Of a stretch of DNA of 5,930 nucleotides, positions 1-5,930 are shown piece after piece. The translations under genes were made by a program, and so were the position numbers. Under the pieces are notes generated by a model. That model saw nothing but the letters and a program-made list of their open reading frames with translations. It was not told the DNA's origin and searched no databases. The stretch's first letter is position 1, and the number at the start of each line of letters is the position of its first letter. The stretch is from Alphaproteobacteria bacterium (GTDB taxonomy: Bacteria; Pseudomonadota; Alphaproteobacteria; JAJFFI01): contig JAJFFI010000482.1 in the NCBI GenBank assembly GCA_021776755.1, positions 1 to 5,930 of the forward strand. The letters are read 5' to 3'.

Positions 1-933
1 ATCGGCCAGGCCGGCGACGCCGCGATCTTCTTTGGACTTTCGGGCACCGGCAAGACGACGCTGTCGGCCGACGGCACCCGTACGCTGATCGGCGACGACG
101 AGCACGGCTGGTCCGAGAACGGCGTCTTCAATTTTGAAGGCGGCTGTTACGCCAAGGTCATCAAGCTCTCGCCCGAGGCCGAGCCCGAGATCCAAGCGAC
201 GACCGGACGCTACGGCACAATCCTCGAGAATGTGGTGGTCGACCCGGTGACCCGCGCGCTCGATCTCGACGACAACCGCTACACCGAGAACACGCGCGCG
301 TCCTACCCGATCGAATACATCCCGGATGTCAGCCCCACCGGCGCGGGCGGGCACCCGGTCAACATCGTCATGCTGACCGCGGACGCCTTCGGCGTCCTGC
401 CGCCGATCTCGCGGCTCTCGGCCGAGCAAGCCATGTATCACTTCCTCTCGGGCTACACCGCGCGCGTGGCGGGCACAGAGCGGGGCGTTACTGAGCCGCA
501 AGCGACGTTCTCGACGTGCTTCGGCGCGCCGTTCATGCCGCGGCATCCGTCGGTCTACGCCCGCCTCCTCGGCGAAAAGATCGAGAAGCACGGCGCCAAG
601 TGCTGGCTCGTGAACACTGGCTGGTCCGGCGGCGCCTATGGCACCGGTGAGCGCATGAAGATCGCGCACACCCGCTCGATGGTCCGCGCCGCCCTCGACG
701 GCCGCCTCGCCGAGGTCTCGACCACCGCGCACCCGGACTTCGGCCTCCACATGCCCGAGGCCTGCCCGGATGTGCCGGCCAACGTGCTGAACCCGAAAAA
801 CACCTGGCAGGACAAGGGCGCCTACGACACCACCGCCCGCGACCTCACCCAGCGCTTCGAGGCGAACTTCAAGCAGTTCGAACAATACGTCGGCGACGAC
901 GTCAAAGCCGCCGGCATCCACGCCGCGGCGTAA
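1..933 (+). CDS. pckA: Phosphoenolpyruvate carboxykinase (ATP), C-terminal part
   Basis: Partial gene; the 5' end lies off the left edge and the frame is open from base 1 to the TAA at 931-933 (310 visible residues). The enzyme converts oxaloacetate and ATP to phosphoenolpyruvate, CO2 and ADP in the cytoplasm, the first committed step of gluconeogenesis. Visible family marks, numbering from the first codon: the kinase P-loop GLSGTGKTT at 12-20 with Lys18 and Thr19; the Mg/Mn-binding acidic pair in LIGDDEHGW (Asp32-Asp33); the [12 protein letters not shown] segment at about 96-107, whose Arg99 matches the conserved active-site arginine; and the [13 protein letters not shown] and STCFGAPF blocks that are near-invariant in ATP-dependent PckA. 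The GTP-dependent family lacks these blocks. Family members are about 530-540 residues, so roughly 230 N-terminal residues are missing here. The end is intact, and a hairpin terminator follows directly. Identification is secure. Confidence 0.97.
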   Translation: MGQAGDAAIFFGLSGTGKTTLSADGTRTLIGDDEHGWSENGVFNFEGGCYAKVIKLSPEAEPEIQATTGRYGTILENVVVDPVTRALDLDDNRYTENTRASYPIEYIPDVSPTGAGGHPVNIVMLTADAFGVLPPISRLSAEQAMYHFLSGYTARVAGTERGVTEPQATFSTCFGAPFMPRHPSVYARLLGEKIEKHGAKCWLVNTGWSGGAYGTGERMKIAHTRSMVRAALDGRLAEVSTTAHPDFGLHMPEACPDVPANVLNPKNTWQDKGAYDTTARDLTQRFEANFKQFEQYVGDDVKAAGIHAAA

Positions 934-956
934 AAAGGTACCTGGTACCTTTTTTT
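932..956 (+). terminator. Hairpin with T tract after pckA
   Basis: The two arms 932-942 (AAAAAGGTACC) and 944-954 (GGTACCTTTTT) are exact reverse complements. Folded with a CTG loop this gives a 10-bp stem, and the downstream side runs into seven Ts (950-956). It starts inside the pckA stop codon, which fits a Rho-independent terminator, though the stem is A-T rich at its base and has only a short GC core. It also reads as two direct GGTACC copies one base apart. Because it is nearly symmetrical (A tract on one side, T tract on the other) it could work on both strands. The odd point is that the T tract supplies the TTG start of the next gene. Confidence 0.6.
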
Positions 957-1245
957 GGCCATCATCCACGACCCTCCGTTTGCCTGGGACAAGGCGCGGG
1001 GACCGTCCTGCCATCTGATCTCGACCCTGCCCGGGGAGGACGGCACGGCGGAGCTGCTGGCCTTCGGGCAAAGCATCGGCATTCCCGATATCGCGATCCA
1101 GTACGAGGGCACCCACCGGGAGCATTTCGACCTCTTCGGCCACCGCATCACGGACGCCGGGGCGGCCGGGGCCGGGAAGGTCAGCTACGGCGATCTCGCC
1201 CGCGCCATCCGCGCCAAGCGCGAGGCGGTGGAGGCTGGGGAGTAG
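955..1245 (+). CDS. DUF4031-family small protein
   Basis: A 96-residue protein of unknown function. The N-terminus (AIIHDPPFAWDK), then CHLIST, a helix ELLAFGQSIGI, the central YEGTHREHFDLFGHRITDAGA and a basic tail ARAIRAKREAVE follow the layout I know for DUF4031: a (V/I)DPP start, a W-x-HL segment, an ELH-F-A-LG helix, a HYD-type motif, then an ALAAGA helix. Length also fits that family (about 80-100). No catalytic role is established. The start chosen is TTG at 955; there is no in-frame ATG or GTG before the conserved part and no recognisable Shine-Dalgarno sequence at the right distance. The frame is open back to the pckA stop at 931-933, so the two genes share a frame with only 21 bases between them, all occupied by the hairpin. 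Either it is translated by readthrough of the terminator from the pckA transcript, or its original leader has been disturbed. GC-rich third positions through the body argue that it is, or recently was, a real gene. Confidence 0.72.
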   Translation: MAIIHDPPFAWDKARGPSCHLISTLPGEDGTAELLAFGQSIGIPDIAIQYEGTHREHFDLFGHRITDAGAAGAGKVSYGDLARAIRAKREAVEAGE

Positions 1246-1261
1246 CGGCCAGAAAACTCAC

Positions 1262-1363
1262 CCGTCATTTCGACCAAGCGAAGCGCGCGGAGAAATCTTC
1301 GTGTAGCTGGAGCAAGATTTCTCCACTGCGCGATGCTGCGCATCGCTCCGGTCGAAATGACGG
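1262..1363. repeat. Imperfect inverted repeat, dispersed-repeat type
   Basis: Exact 14-bp outer arms, CCGTCATTTCGACC at 1262-1275 and its reverse complement at 1350-1363, enclose a further 11-bp pair (GGAGAAATCTT at 1289-1299 against AAGATTTCTCC at 1314-1324), plus a short AGCGA/TCGCT pair (1277-1281 against 1343-1347) and GC-rich stretches that can also pair. The whole unit of about 102 bp can fold into one long interrupted hairpin. It encodes nothing, carries no T tract, and sits in the 196-base gap between the DUF4031 gene and the acetyltransferase gene. I recall elements starting CGTCATTTCGACC as common multi-copy intergenic repeats in sphingomonads and some other bacteria, but cannot search here. 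The rest of this gap, 1364-1441, shows nothing I can identify, including no clear promoter. Confidence 0.85.
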
Positions 1364-1441
1364 TCGAGTATTGTCGCCGGACCCGCATCGCGGCGCGGAT
1401 TGGCCCTTCCGTCCGCCTGCCACGCTTGGCATTCTCCGCCC

Positions 1442-2179
1442 ATGAGTGATGCGCACAAGAACGCCCTCGGCCAGCCCATCGGCTTCCCGGTGCCGGACTG
1501 GACACCCCGCCCGCGCCCGCCGCGCACGGCGATGGAAGGGCGCTATTGCCGGCTCGAGCCCGCCGATCCTGCGCGCCACGCCACAGATCTCCACGCCGCC
1601 AACATGGAAGACACCGGGCACCGCATCTGGACCTATCTGCCCTATGGCCCGTTCGAAAGCGAAACGTATTACCGCGCCTGGATGGAGAAAACCTGCCTCC
1701 GCGACGACCCGTTGTTTCACACCGTCATCGCGCTCCCTGCCCAGGACGGTGACGAGCGCCCGGTCGGGATCGCGAGTTATCTCCGCATCGACCCAAACGC
1801 GGGCTCGATCGAGGTCGGGCACATCAACTACGCCCCCGCCCTGCAGAAGACCCGCGCCGCCACCGAGGCGATGTTCCTGATGATGAAGCGCGCCTTCGAC
1901 GAACTCGGGTACCGGCGCTATGAATGGAAGTGCGATGCCCTCAACGCGCCCTCTTGCGCCGCCGCGGTGCGGCTCGGGCTGACCTGGGAAGGCATCTTCC
2001 GCCAGGCGACCGTCTACAAGAATCGCAACCGCGACACCGCGTGGTACGCGGCCACCGACGCGGACTGGCCCGCGCTCAAAGCCGCATTTGAAACCTGGCT
2101 CGACCCCGCAAACTTCGATGCGGACGGCCGGCAGAAACGGCGGCTTTCGGAACTGACGGCGGCGGCGCTGAAGAGTTAG
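1442..2179 (+). CDS. GNAT-family N-acetyltransferase (RimJ/RimL-like)
   Basis: A 245-residue cytoplasmic acetyl-CoA-dependent acetyltransferase. An N-terminal extension (about 1-30, rich in Pro: QPIGFPVPDWTPRPRPP) precedes the GNAT fold. Strand 1 is at about 34-40 (RYCRLEP); the strand pair VGIASYLRID (108-117) and GSIEVGHINYAP (121-132) leads to the acetyl-CoA pyrophosphate loop QKTRAATEA (135-143). Motif B is seen as the YEWKCDALNAPSCAAAVRLGLTWEGIFRQ region (160-188), the C-D-x-x-N-x-x-S pattern typical of RimJ/RimL-type (Acetyltransf_3) enzymes. The acceptor is unknown: a protein N-terminus or a small molecule are both possible, and resistance-type functions cannot be inferred. I take the ATG at 1442; a TTG at 1400 would add 14 residues without resemblance to the family. 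No good Shine-Dalgarno sequence is visible before either. The gene stands alone, with repeat sequence on both sides. No convincing terminator follows. Confidence 0.9.
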   Translation: MSDAHKNALGQPIGFPVPDWTPRPRPPRTAMEGRYCRLEPADPARHATDLHAANMEDTGHRIWTYLPYGPFESETYYRAWMEKTCLRDDPLFHTVIALPAQDGDERPVGIASYLRIDPNAGSIEVGHINYAPALQKTRAATEAMFLMMKRAFDELGYRRYEWKCDALNAPSCAAAVRLGLTWEGIFRQATVYKNRNRDTAWYAATDADWPALKAAFETWLDPANFDADGRQKRRLSELTAAALKS

Positions 2180-2200
2180 CCCCTGCGCCCAAAAAATCAC

Positions 2201-2213
2201 CGTCATTTCGACC
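2201..2213. repeat. Orphan arm of the intergenic repeat
   Basis: CGTCATTTCGACC here is identical to 13 bases of the left arm of the inverted repeat at 1262-1275, in the same orientation. The preceding bases also agree in part (TCACC here, TCACCC there). After the arm the sequence becomes GCAGAGAGAACTCA, which loosely resembles the GCGCGGAGAAATCT of the full copy, and no matching right arm is found downstream. It appears to be a truncated or decayed copy lying between the acetyltransferase stop and the stop of the small membrane-protein gene. Confidence 0.7.
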
Positions 2214-2224
2214 GCAGAGAGAAC

Positions 2225-2398
2225 TCAGCAATACGGCAGATCGACCTGCAACAGCGTCTCGAAGGCGGGGCCGACGACATCGCGCCAGGCGACGAACAGG
2301 CCGAGGACAATCGGGCCGCGCCAAACGAGGCCAGCCACCGCGCCCAGCGCCAGGCCGGCCAGCAGATACTGCGCAACGCCTGATCCCGTCTTCTTCAT
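2225..2398 (-). CDS. Small single-helix membrane protein, hypothetical
   Basis: A 57-residue open frame starting at an ATG (2398 down to 2396) and ending in TGA. Sequence seen: a short basic N-terminus (MKKTGSG), a hydrophobic stretch from about residue 9 to 36 (YLLAGLALGAVAGLVW, then IVLGLFVAW) that can form one membrane helix or a tight helical pair, and a short tail ending VDLPYC. I do not recognise a family. Support for its being real: codons are strongly G/C-ending like its neighbours, the composition is a coherent membrane segment, and it fills an otherwise empty space. A longer version starting near 2482 (85 residues) would add 28 residues of poor coding character and would run over the amidase promoter region, so I prefer the short start. 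The ribosome binding site is weak (a G-rich CTGCGGGC just before ATG). It is divergent from the amidase gene. Confidence 0.55.
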   Translation of the reverse strand: MKKTGSGVAQYLLAGLALGAVAGLVWRGPIVLGLFVAWRDVVGPAFETLLQVDLPYC

Positions 2399-2466
2399 GC
2401 CCGCAGCATACGCCCTGTATCGAGCCGCGGAAACGCCAACACCCGGGCTCTCAACGCATATTGATG

Positions 2467-2498
2467 TTGACTCCGTTTTCATATTGGGAATTTATACC
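2467..2498 (+). promoter_or_regulatory. Possible promoter for the amidase gene
   Basis: The stretch from about 2455 to 2545 is markedly richer in A and T than anything else in the window. It contains TTGACT (2467-2472, five of six matches to the -35 consensus) and TATACC (2493-2498, four of six matches to -10). The 20-base spacing is longer than the usual 17, so the pairing may be wrong even if the region is a promoter. Two CATATTG copies (2457-2463 and 2480-2486), 23 bases apart, lie in it and could be regulator contacts or chance. Confidence 0.35.
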
Positions 2499-2529
2499 AA
2501 GACGTTCGCGGCCAACCTGCCCACGAGAA

Positions 2530-2534
2530 AAGGA
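2530..2534 (+). promoter_or_regulatory. Ribosome binding site of the amidase gene
   Basis: AAGGA within GAGAAAAGGAA, seven bases before the ATG at 2542. It is the clearest Shine-Dalgarno sequence in the window and decides the amidase start in favour of 2542 over the upstream in-frame ATG at 2461, which lies in the promoter-like AT-rich stretch. Confidence 0.8.
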
Positions 2535-2541
2535 ACATATC

Positions 2542-3387
2542 ATGAAAATAATCCGACACCGGCTCCAGTCCGGCAACGCGGCCATTGCCTGGCACGACAG
2601 CCCGAACCGCGGCGGCCCACTCGCCGCCGACATGCTGGTCCTGCACTACACCGCCGGGCCGTCGCTCGACGCCGCAGTCGCGACGCTGACCGATCCCGCG
2701 AGCCGTGCCTCGGCCCATCTGGTGATCGGCCGCGACGGGGCACTGGCGCAACTCGTGCCATTCAACCGGGTTGCCTGGCATGCCGGGCGCTCGCGCTGGC
2801 CCGGCCCCGACGGAAAAATGCGCGCCGGGCTGAACCGCACGAGCATCGGCATCGAGCTCGACAATGCGGGCCGTCTCACCAGACAGAACGGCCGCTGGCG
2901 ATCATGGTACAGCGCGCCGGTCGAGCCCGCGCATGTGATCGAGACGACCCACAAGAACGAGAGCACGCCGGCCGGCTGGCACGACTATCCCGCGGTCCAG
3001 CTCGAGGCGGCCATTGCCGCGGCCCGCGTCCTCTGCGCCCGCTACGCCATCCGGGAGATCGTCGGCCATGACGACATCGCGCCCGGCCGCAAGTCGGACC
3101 CGGGACCGGCCTTCCCGATGGAGAGCTTCCGCGCGCGCGTGCTGGGCCGGGCCGAGGACGCCCCCGAGGTCTACGAGACCGTCGCCCCGCTCAACATTCG
3201 CACCGGACCCGGCGCCGGGCAGGCCAAACTCGCCGGCAGTCCGCTGGCACCGGCGACAGCCGTCGAGGTGCTGGAGAGCCGCGGCAACTGGCGGCTGGTC
3301 GATGTGCTGGATGCGGCGATGGCCGACCTGCAGGGCTGGGTGCACGGCCGGTATCTGCGGCCGGCGCACACGGAAACGGCCGGCTAG
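2542..3387 (+). CDS. N-acetylmuramoyl-L-alanine amidase with SH3b domain
   Basis: A 281-residue zinc amidase (Amidase_2, the AmpD/AmiD/PGRP fold) that cuts the bond between N-acetylmuramic acid and the L-alanine of the stem peptide. Catalytic domain, about 10-195: VLHYTAG with zinc ligand His35; SAHLVIGRDG (57-66); the AWHAG block (78-82); SIGIELDN (101-108) with Glu105; and GHDDIAPGRKSDPGPAFP (175-192), which supplies His176, Lys184 and Asp186. By comparison with AmpD, His35, His176 and Asp186 are the three zinc ligands and Glu105 and Lys184 the catalytic pair, so all key residues are present. A bacterial SH3 (SH3_3) domain follows at about 212-273, marked by LNIRTGPG (217-224) and GWVHGRYL. 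No signal peptide or lipobox is visible at the N-terminus, so it is either cytoplasmic (recycling, like AmpD) or leaves the cell by another route; a phage-type lysin origin is conceivable, but no phage genes adjoin. A good ribosome binding site fixes the start. Its stop overlaps that of the convergent channel gene. Confidence 0.93.
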   Translation: MKIIRHRLQSGNAAIAWHDSPNRGGPLAADMLVLHYTAGPSLDAAVATLTDPASRASAHLVIGRDGALAQLVPFNRVAWHAGRSRWPGPDGKMRAGLNRTSIGIELDNAGRLTRQNGRWRSWYSAPVEPAHVIETTHKNESTPAGWHDYPAVQLEAAIAAARVLCARYAIREIVGHDDIAPGRKSDPGPAFPMESFRARVLGRAEDAPEVYETVAPLNIRTGPGAGQAKLAGSPLAPATAVEVLESRGNWRLVDVLDAAMADLQGWVHGRYLRPAHTETAG

Positions 3388-5930
3388 TCGTCGCCGCCGC
3401 TGTCGGTCTCGCCGGCGCGAGGGCCTTCGCGGCGCTTGCGCCCGGCCGAGGGGCGTTCGCTCTCGTCGGCGTCCGGTTCCGCCTTTCGGGACCCGCCGGG
3501 CCTGCCGAGCAGACGCTCTAGCCGGTCGAGGTCCTTGATGTGCATGTCCTGCTGCGGGAACGGGATCGAGATTTCCTCTTCCGCGAAGATGCGGTTGATC
3601 GAAAAGCGCAGATCGCTCGCGGTGGACACCTTTTCGAACGCGCGGCCCACATAGCAGCGCAATTCGAAGTCGAGCGAGCTTGCCCCGAAGTCGAGGAACA
3701 CGACGAACGGCTCGGGCCAGTCGAGCACACCTTCGTGCTCGGCGGCGCAGCGCAGCAGCAATTCGTGCACCATATCGGTATCGGAGCCGTAGGCGACGCC
3801 GACCCGGACCTCGACCCGAACCCGGGAGTCGACGTGCGTCCAGTTCGTGACCGAGTTCGAAATCAGCTCCGAGTTCGGCACGATCACCGAGGCGAGCTGG
3901 AAGGTCTCGATCTCCGTCGACCGGACATTGATCTTCTTGACGATGCCCTCGTTGGTGCCTGCGATCACCCAGTCGCCGACCTTGATGGGCCGGCCTATCA
4001 GCAAGATAATTCCGGAAACGAAATTATTGACGATGTTCTGCAACCCGAAACCGATGCCGACCGAGAGCGCGCCCGCGATGATTGCGAGGTTCGAGAGGTC
4101 GAAACCGGCCGCGGTGATCGCGAACAGCGCCGCCGCGGTGATGCCGAGATAGCCGACGCCGGCCTTGATCGCGGTCCGCACGCCGATGTCGAGCCGGGTG
4201 TTGGGCCAGACCTGCTTCTCGAGGAACCGCTGGAAAACGCGCACCACCAGGAACAGCACGATGAACACGCCAAGCGCCAAAAGGATATCGCGGGGCGAAA
4301 TCTTCTGGCCGCCGATGGCAAAACCGCTCATCGCCTGGCTGAAGCTGTCGGACATTTCACGCCAGTCGAGCCCCAGCAACAACAGCAGCAGCAAACCCGC
4401 GCATCCAAAGAGGATCAGGTCGAACACCAGGATCAGCCAGAAGCGCAGCATGCCCGCGCCCTGCTCGCCGACGCCGAGCGCCGCCCGGGTCCGCGTGCCG
4501 AAGCCCTTCTCGGCGTCGAGCAGCACATCGGTCATGTCGCGCACGAATTCCCGGATCAGCAGATAGATCCCGATGAGTGCAGAGATCAGTACCAGCCGGG
4601 TCGCCAGGAATCGCGACAACTCGTGGTAACCCATGAGACCCGCAACCGGCACCGCGATCGCGACCGCGCCGACCAACGCACGGACCCACCAGTACCGGTG
4701 CACATGAAAACCCTTGTGCGCCTCGACCTGTTTCCTCGCGCCCGCTCCCGCCGGAACCTCGCCGGGAACGGGCTTCGGCCGGCTGCCTTCGGCAGCAACG
4801 CCGTGCGCCGTCTCGTCGTGCGCGCTGTACCAGAGGCGCGGGTCGAGCAGCGACAGCACAACGACCGACATCGCGGTCCGGAACAGGAACCCGATTGTCG
4901 CGAACAGTTCGGGCGAGGGATCGAGCGTGCGGCCCGGCCACACCAGAAATGTCTGCACCGCGAGAAGCCCTGCCAGAATGGCGATGCGCCGGTTGAGCAG
5001 CCGTGCCGCACGGTCGCCGAAGTCCTTGATGCGCCAATCGGGTGTCCGCGGCGCAAGGGCTGACCGGGTCAGGCCGGTGATCAGAAAATAGATCGAGACC
5101 GCGACCGCAAGTCCCTGCAGTACTTCGCCGAAACTGCCGATCAGCAGGCCCAGCGCGTCGAGCACCACATAGCTCGACCAGACCAGCACCACCGGCAGCA
5201 TGCCGCGTGCGAAACCCTCGACGCCGGCGGCGACGAAACGGTGCGGAAAATCAGGTTCGGATATCCGTTCGTCGCGCCCGAACCGGCGCAGCAGCCAGCG
5301 CTTGAACAGGATGCCCAGGATTACCGCCGCCAGCACCGCGAGCAATCCCATGATCGCCCGTGGCGATCCCTTGAGTTCGCCGACCGCGCCCGAGCGCCAC
5401 CAGTCGGCCGGCGCGGTCGCGATTTTCGTGAGCCAGCCGCCAAACTCCGGAACTGCTTTTTTCCAGGTGCCGGCCGAGAAGATCGGCGGCCCGATCTTGC
5501 TCAGGTTGTCGGCGATCCCCGCCCGGCGCGCGCCGGCAAGCTGGGCGATGAGACCCTCGGCCCGGGTGGCGATCAACTCGGCCTGCTTGATGCGGCCTTC
5601 GGCTTCGGCCAGCTGCGCCTCGATCTCCGCACGGCGCTTGGCGACCTCCTCGGACTCCGAAGGCTCGCCTTCCTTGGGCTTCGGACCCAGGGTGTCGAGC
5701 AACTGCTTGATCTCTGCGGCCCGCGCTTCTGCTTCGGTCTTGGTCGCCCGGGCACCGTCGCGCGCCGTCTCGGCCCGGGTCCGGAGCCGCACGATCTGGT
5801 CGGCCTCGAGGTTGTTGGACTTGATATCGGTCTCGATCTCCGCGAGCGAGGCCTCCCATTGCGCCAGCGACTGTTTGAAATCGGCGCCATCGGGGCCACC
5901 ACCCTGGGCCTGGGCCTGTCCGGTGCCCTG
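3384..5930 (-). CDS. Large MscS-family mechanosensitive channel with DUF3772 domain, 5' partial
   Basis: The frame is open from the right edge to the TAG at 3386-3384 (848 visible residues); a GTG at 5792 is internal and the true start, probably with a signal peptide, is beyond the edge. It is a membrane channel that opens under bilayer tension to release solutes on osmotic downshock. In order (first visible codon = 1): a Gln/Ala/Gly linker (1-16, GQAQAQAQGGG); a periplasmic coiled-coil-like domain (about 18-165) rich in Glu, Ala, Arg and Lys with TLGPKP, matching DUF3772; then about ten hydrophobic segments, roughly 193-211, 243-262, 268-288, 314-331, 343-361, 414-434, 443-460, 495-521, 548-566 and 589-609. 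The MscS core follows: pore helix ALSVGIGFGLQNIVNNFVSG (621-640), the GRPIKVGDWV beta-domain entry (646-655), VIVPNSELISNSVTNWT (682-698) and IPFPQQDMHI (789-798). A charged, probably disordered tail (about 810-848) ends in SGGDD. This is the MscK-like or multi-helix MscS type, not the short 286-residue MscS. Confidence 0.93.
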   Translation of the reverse strand, partial: QGTGQAQAQGGGPDGADFKQSLAQWEASLAEIETDIKSNNLEADQIVRLRTRAETARDGARATKTEAEARAAEIKQLLDTLGPKPKEGEPSESEEVAKRRAEIEAQLAEAEGRIKQAELIATRAEGLIAQLAGARRAGIADNLSKIGPPIFSAGTWKKAVPEFGGWLTKIATAPADWWRSGAVGELKGSPRAIMGLLAVLAAVILGILFKRWLLRRFGRDERISEPDFPHRFVAAGVEGFARGMLPVVLVWSSYVVLDALGLLIGSFGEVLQGLAVAVSIYFLITGLTRSALAPRTPDWRIKDFGDRAARLLNRRIAILAGLLAVQTFLVWPGRTLDPSPELFATIGFLFRTAMSVVVLSLLDPRLWYSAHDETAHGVAAEGSRPKPVPGEVPAGAGARKQVEAHKGFHVHRYWWVRALVGAVAIAVPVAGLMGYHELSRFLATRLVLISALIGIYLLIREFVRDMTDVLLDAEKGFGTRTRAALGVGEQGAGMLRFWLILVFDLILFGCAGLLLLLLLGLDWREMSDSFSQAMSGFAIGGQKISPRDILLALGVFIVLFLVVRVFQRFLEKQVWPNTRLDIGVRTAIKAGVGYLGITAAALFAITAAGFDLSNLAIIAGALSVGIGFGLQNIVNNFVSGIILLIGRPIKVGDWVIAGTNEGIVKKINVRSTEIETFQLASVIVPNSELISNSVTNWTHVDSRVRVEVRVGVAYGSDTDMVHELLLRCAAEHEGVLDWPEPFVVFLDFGASSLDFELRCYVGRAFEKVSTASDLRFSINRIFAEEEISIPFPQQDMHIKDLDRLERLLGRPGGSRKAEPDADESERPSAGRKRREGPRAGETDSGGDD

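Noticed and set aside
1262..1363. CRISPR-like or transposon terminal repeat
   Set aside because: There is a single palindromic unit with no spacer series, and no transposase frame is present between the repeat copies.
1265..2206. A 313-codon open frame on the - strand that begins in the orphan repeat arm and ends in the inverted repeat
   Set aside because: It lies opposite the clearly recognisable GNAT gene, and its product shows no family features; the coincidence of its ends with repeats comes from the start and stop triplets in the repeat sequence.
4374..4394. CAG/CAA triplet run on the + strand, possible microsatellite
   Set aside because: It encodes the poly-Leu part of a membrane helix of the channel (LLLLLLLG) with mixed codons; this is ordinary for a membrane segment.
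4357..5037. A 226-codon - strand frame within the channel gene
   Set aside because: Out-of-frame shadow of the channel gene: Arg- and Gly-rich, low-complexity product.
3540..5063. A 507-codon open frame on the + strand opposite the channel gene
   Set aside because: It is the antisense shadow of a GC-rich coding region: the product is full of Asp, Arg, His and Gln with no domain pattern, while the - strand gives a textbook MscS protein.
1..5930. A new defence or other multi-gene system
   Set aside because: All larger genes belong to known housekeeping or envelope families, orientations are mixed, and no operon of unknown genes is present.

Overview
The window looks like ordinary chromosomal DNA from a GC-rich Gram-negative bacterium, most likely an alphaproteobacterium. 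The basis is the high GC at third codon positions, an ATP-type PEP carboxykinase, a periplasmic-domain MscS channel of proteobacterial type, and an intergenic inverted repeat of a kind I recall from alphaproteobacterial and other genomes. The genus cannot be told from the sequence.

Layout, left to right. (1) 1-933, +: the C-terminal 310 residues of PEP carboxykinase (pckA), cut by the left edge. (2) 932-954: a hairpin with a T tract, a plausible terminator, which runs right up to a TTG start. (3) 955-1245, +: a small DUF4031-type protein in the same reading frame as pckA. (4) 1262-1363: an imperfect inverted repeat of about 102 bp in an otherwise empty spacer. (5) 1442-2179, +: a GNAT (RimJ/RimL-like) acetyltransferase. 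(6) 2201-2213: one arm of the same repeat, alone. (7) 2225-2398, -: a tiny one-helix membrane protein. (8) 2399-2541: a relatively AT-rich divergent intergenic region with a likely promoter and a clear ribosome binding site. (9) 2542-3387, +: an AmpD-like zinc amidase with a C-terminal SH3b domain. (10) 3384-5930, -: a large mechanosensitive channel (DUF3772 plus MscS), cut by the right edge, whose stop codon overlaps the amidase stop in a shared CTAG.

The genes do not form an evident pathway. PckA is central carbon metabolism (gluconeogenesis). The amidase and the channel are both cell-envelope functions (peptidoglycan turnover and osmotic protection), but they converge and are not co-transcribed. 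I found no CRISPR array, tRNA, rRNA, transposase or phage module, and nothing that amounts to a new multi-gene system. The points most worth a second look are the terminator/start overlap at pckA-DUF4031, the dispersed repeat and its orphan arm around the acetyltransferase gene, and the apparently leaderless (no signal peptide) SH3b amidase.
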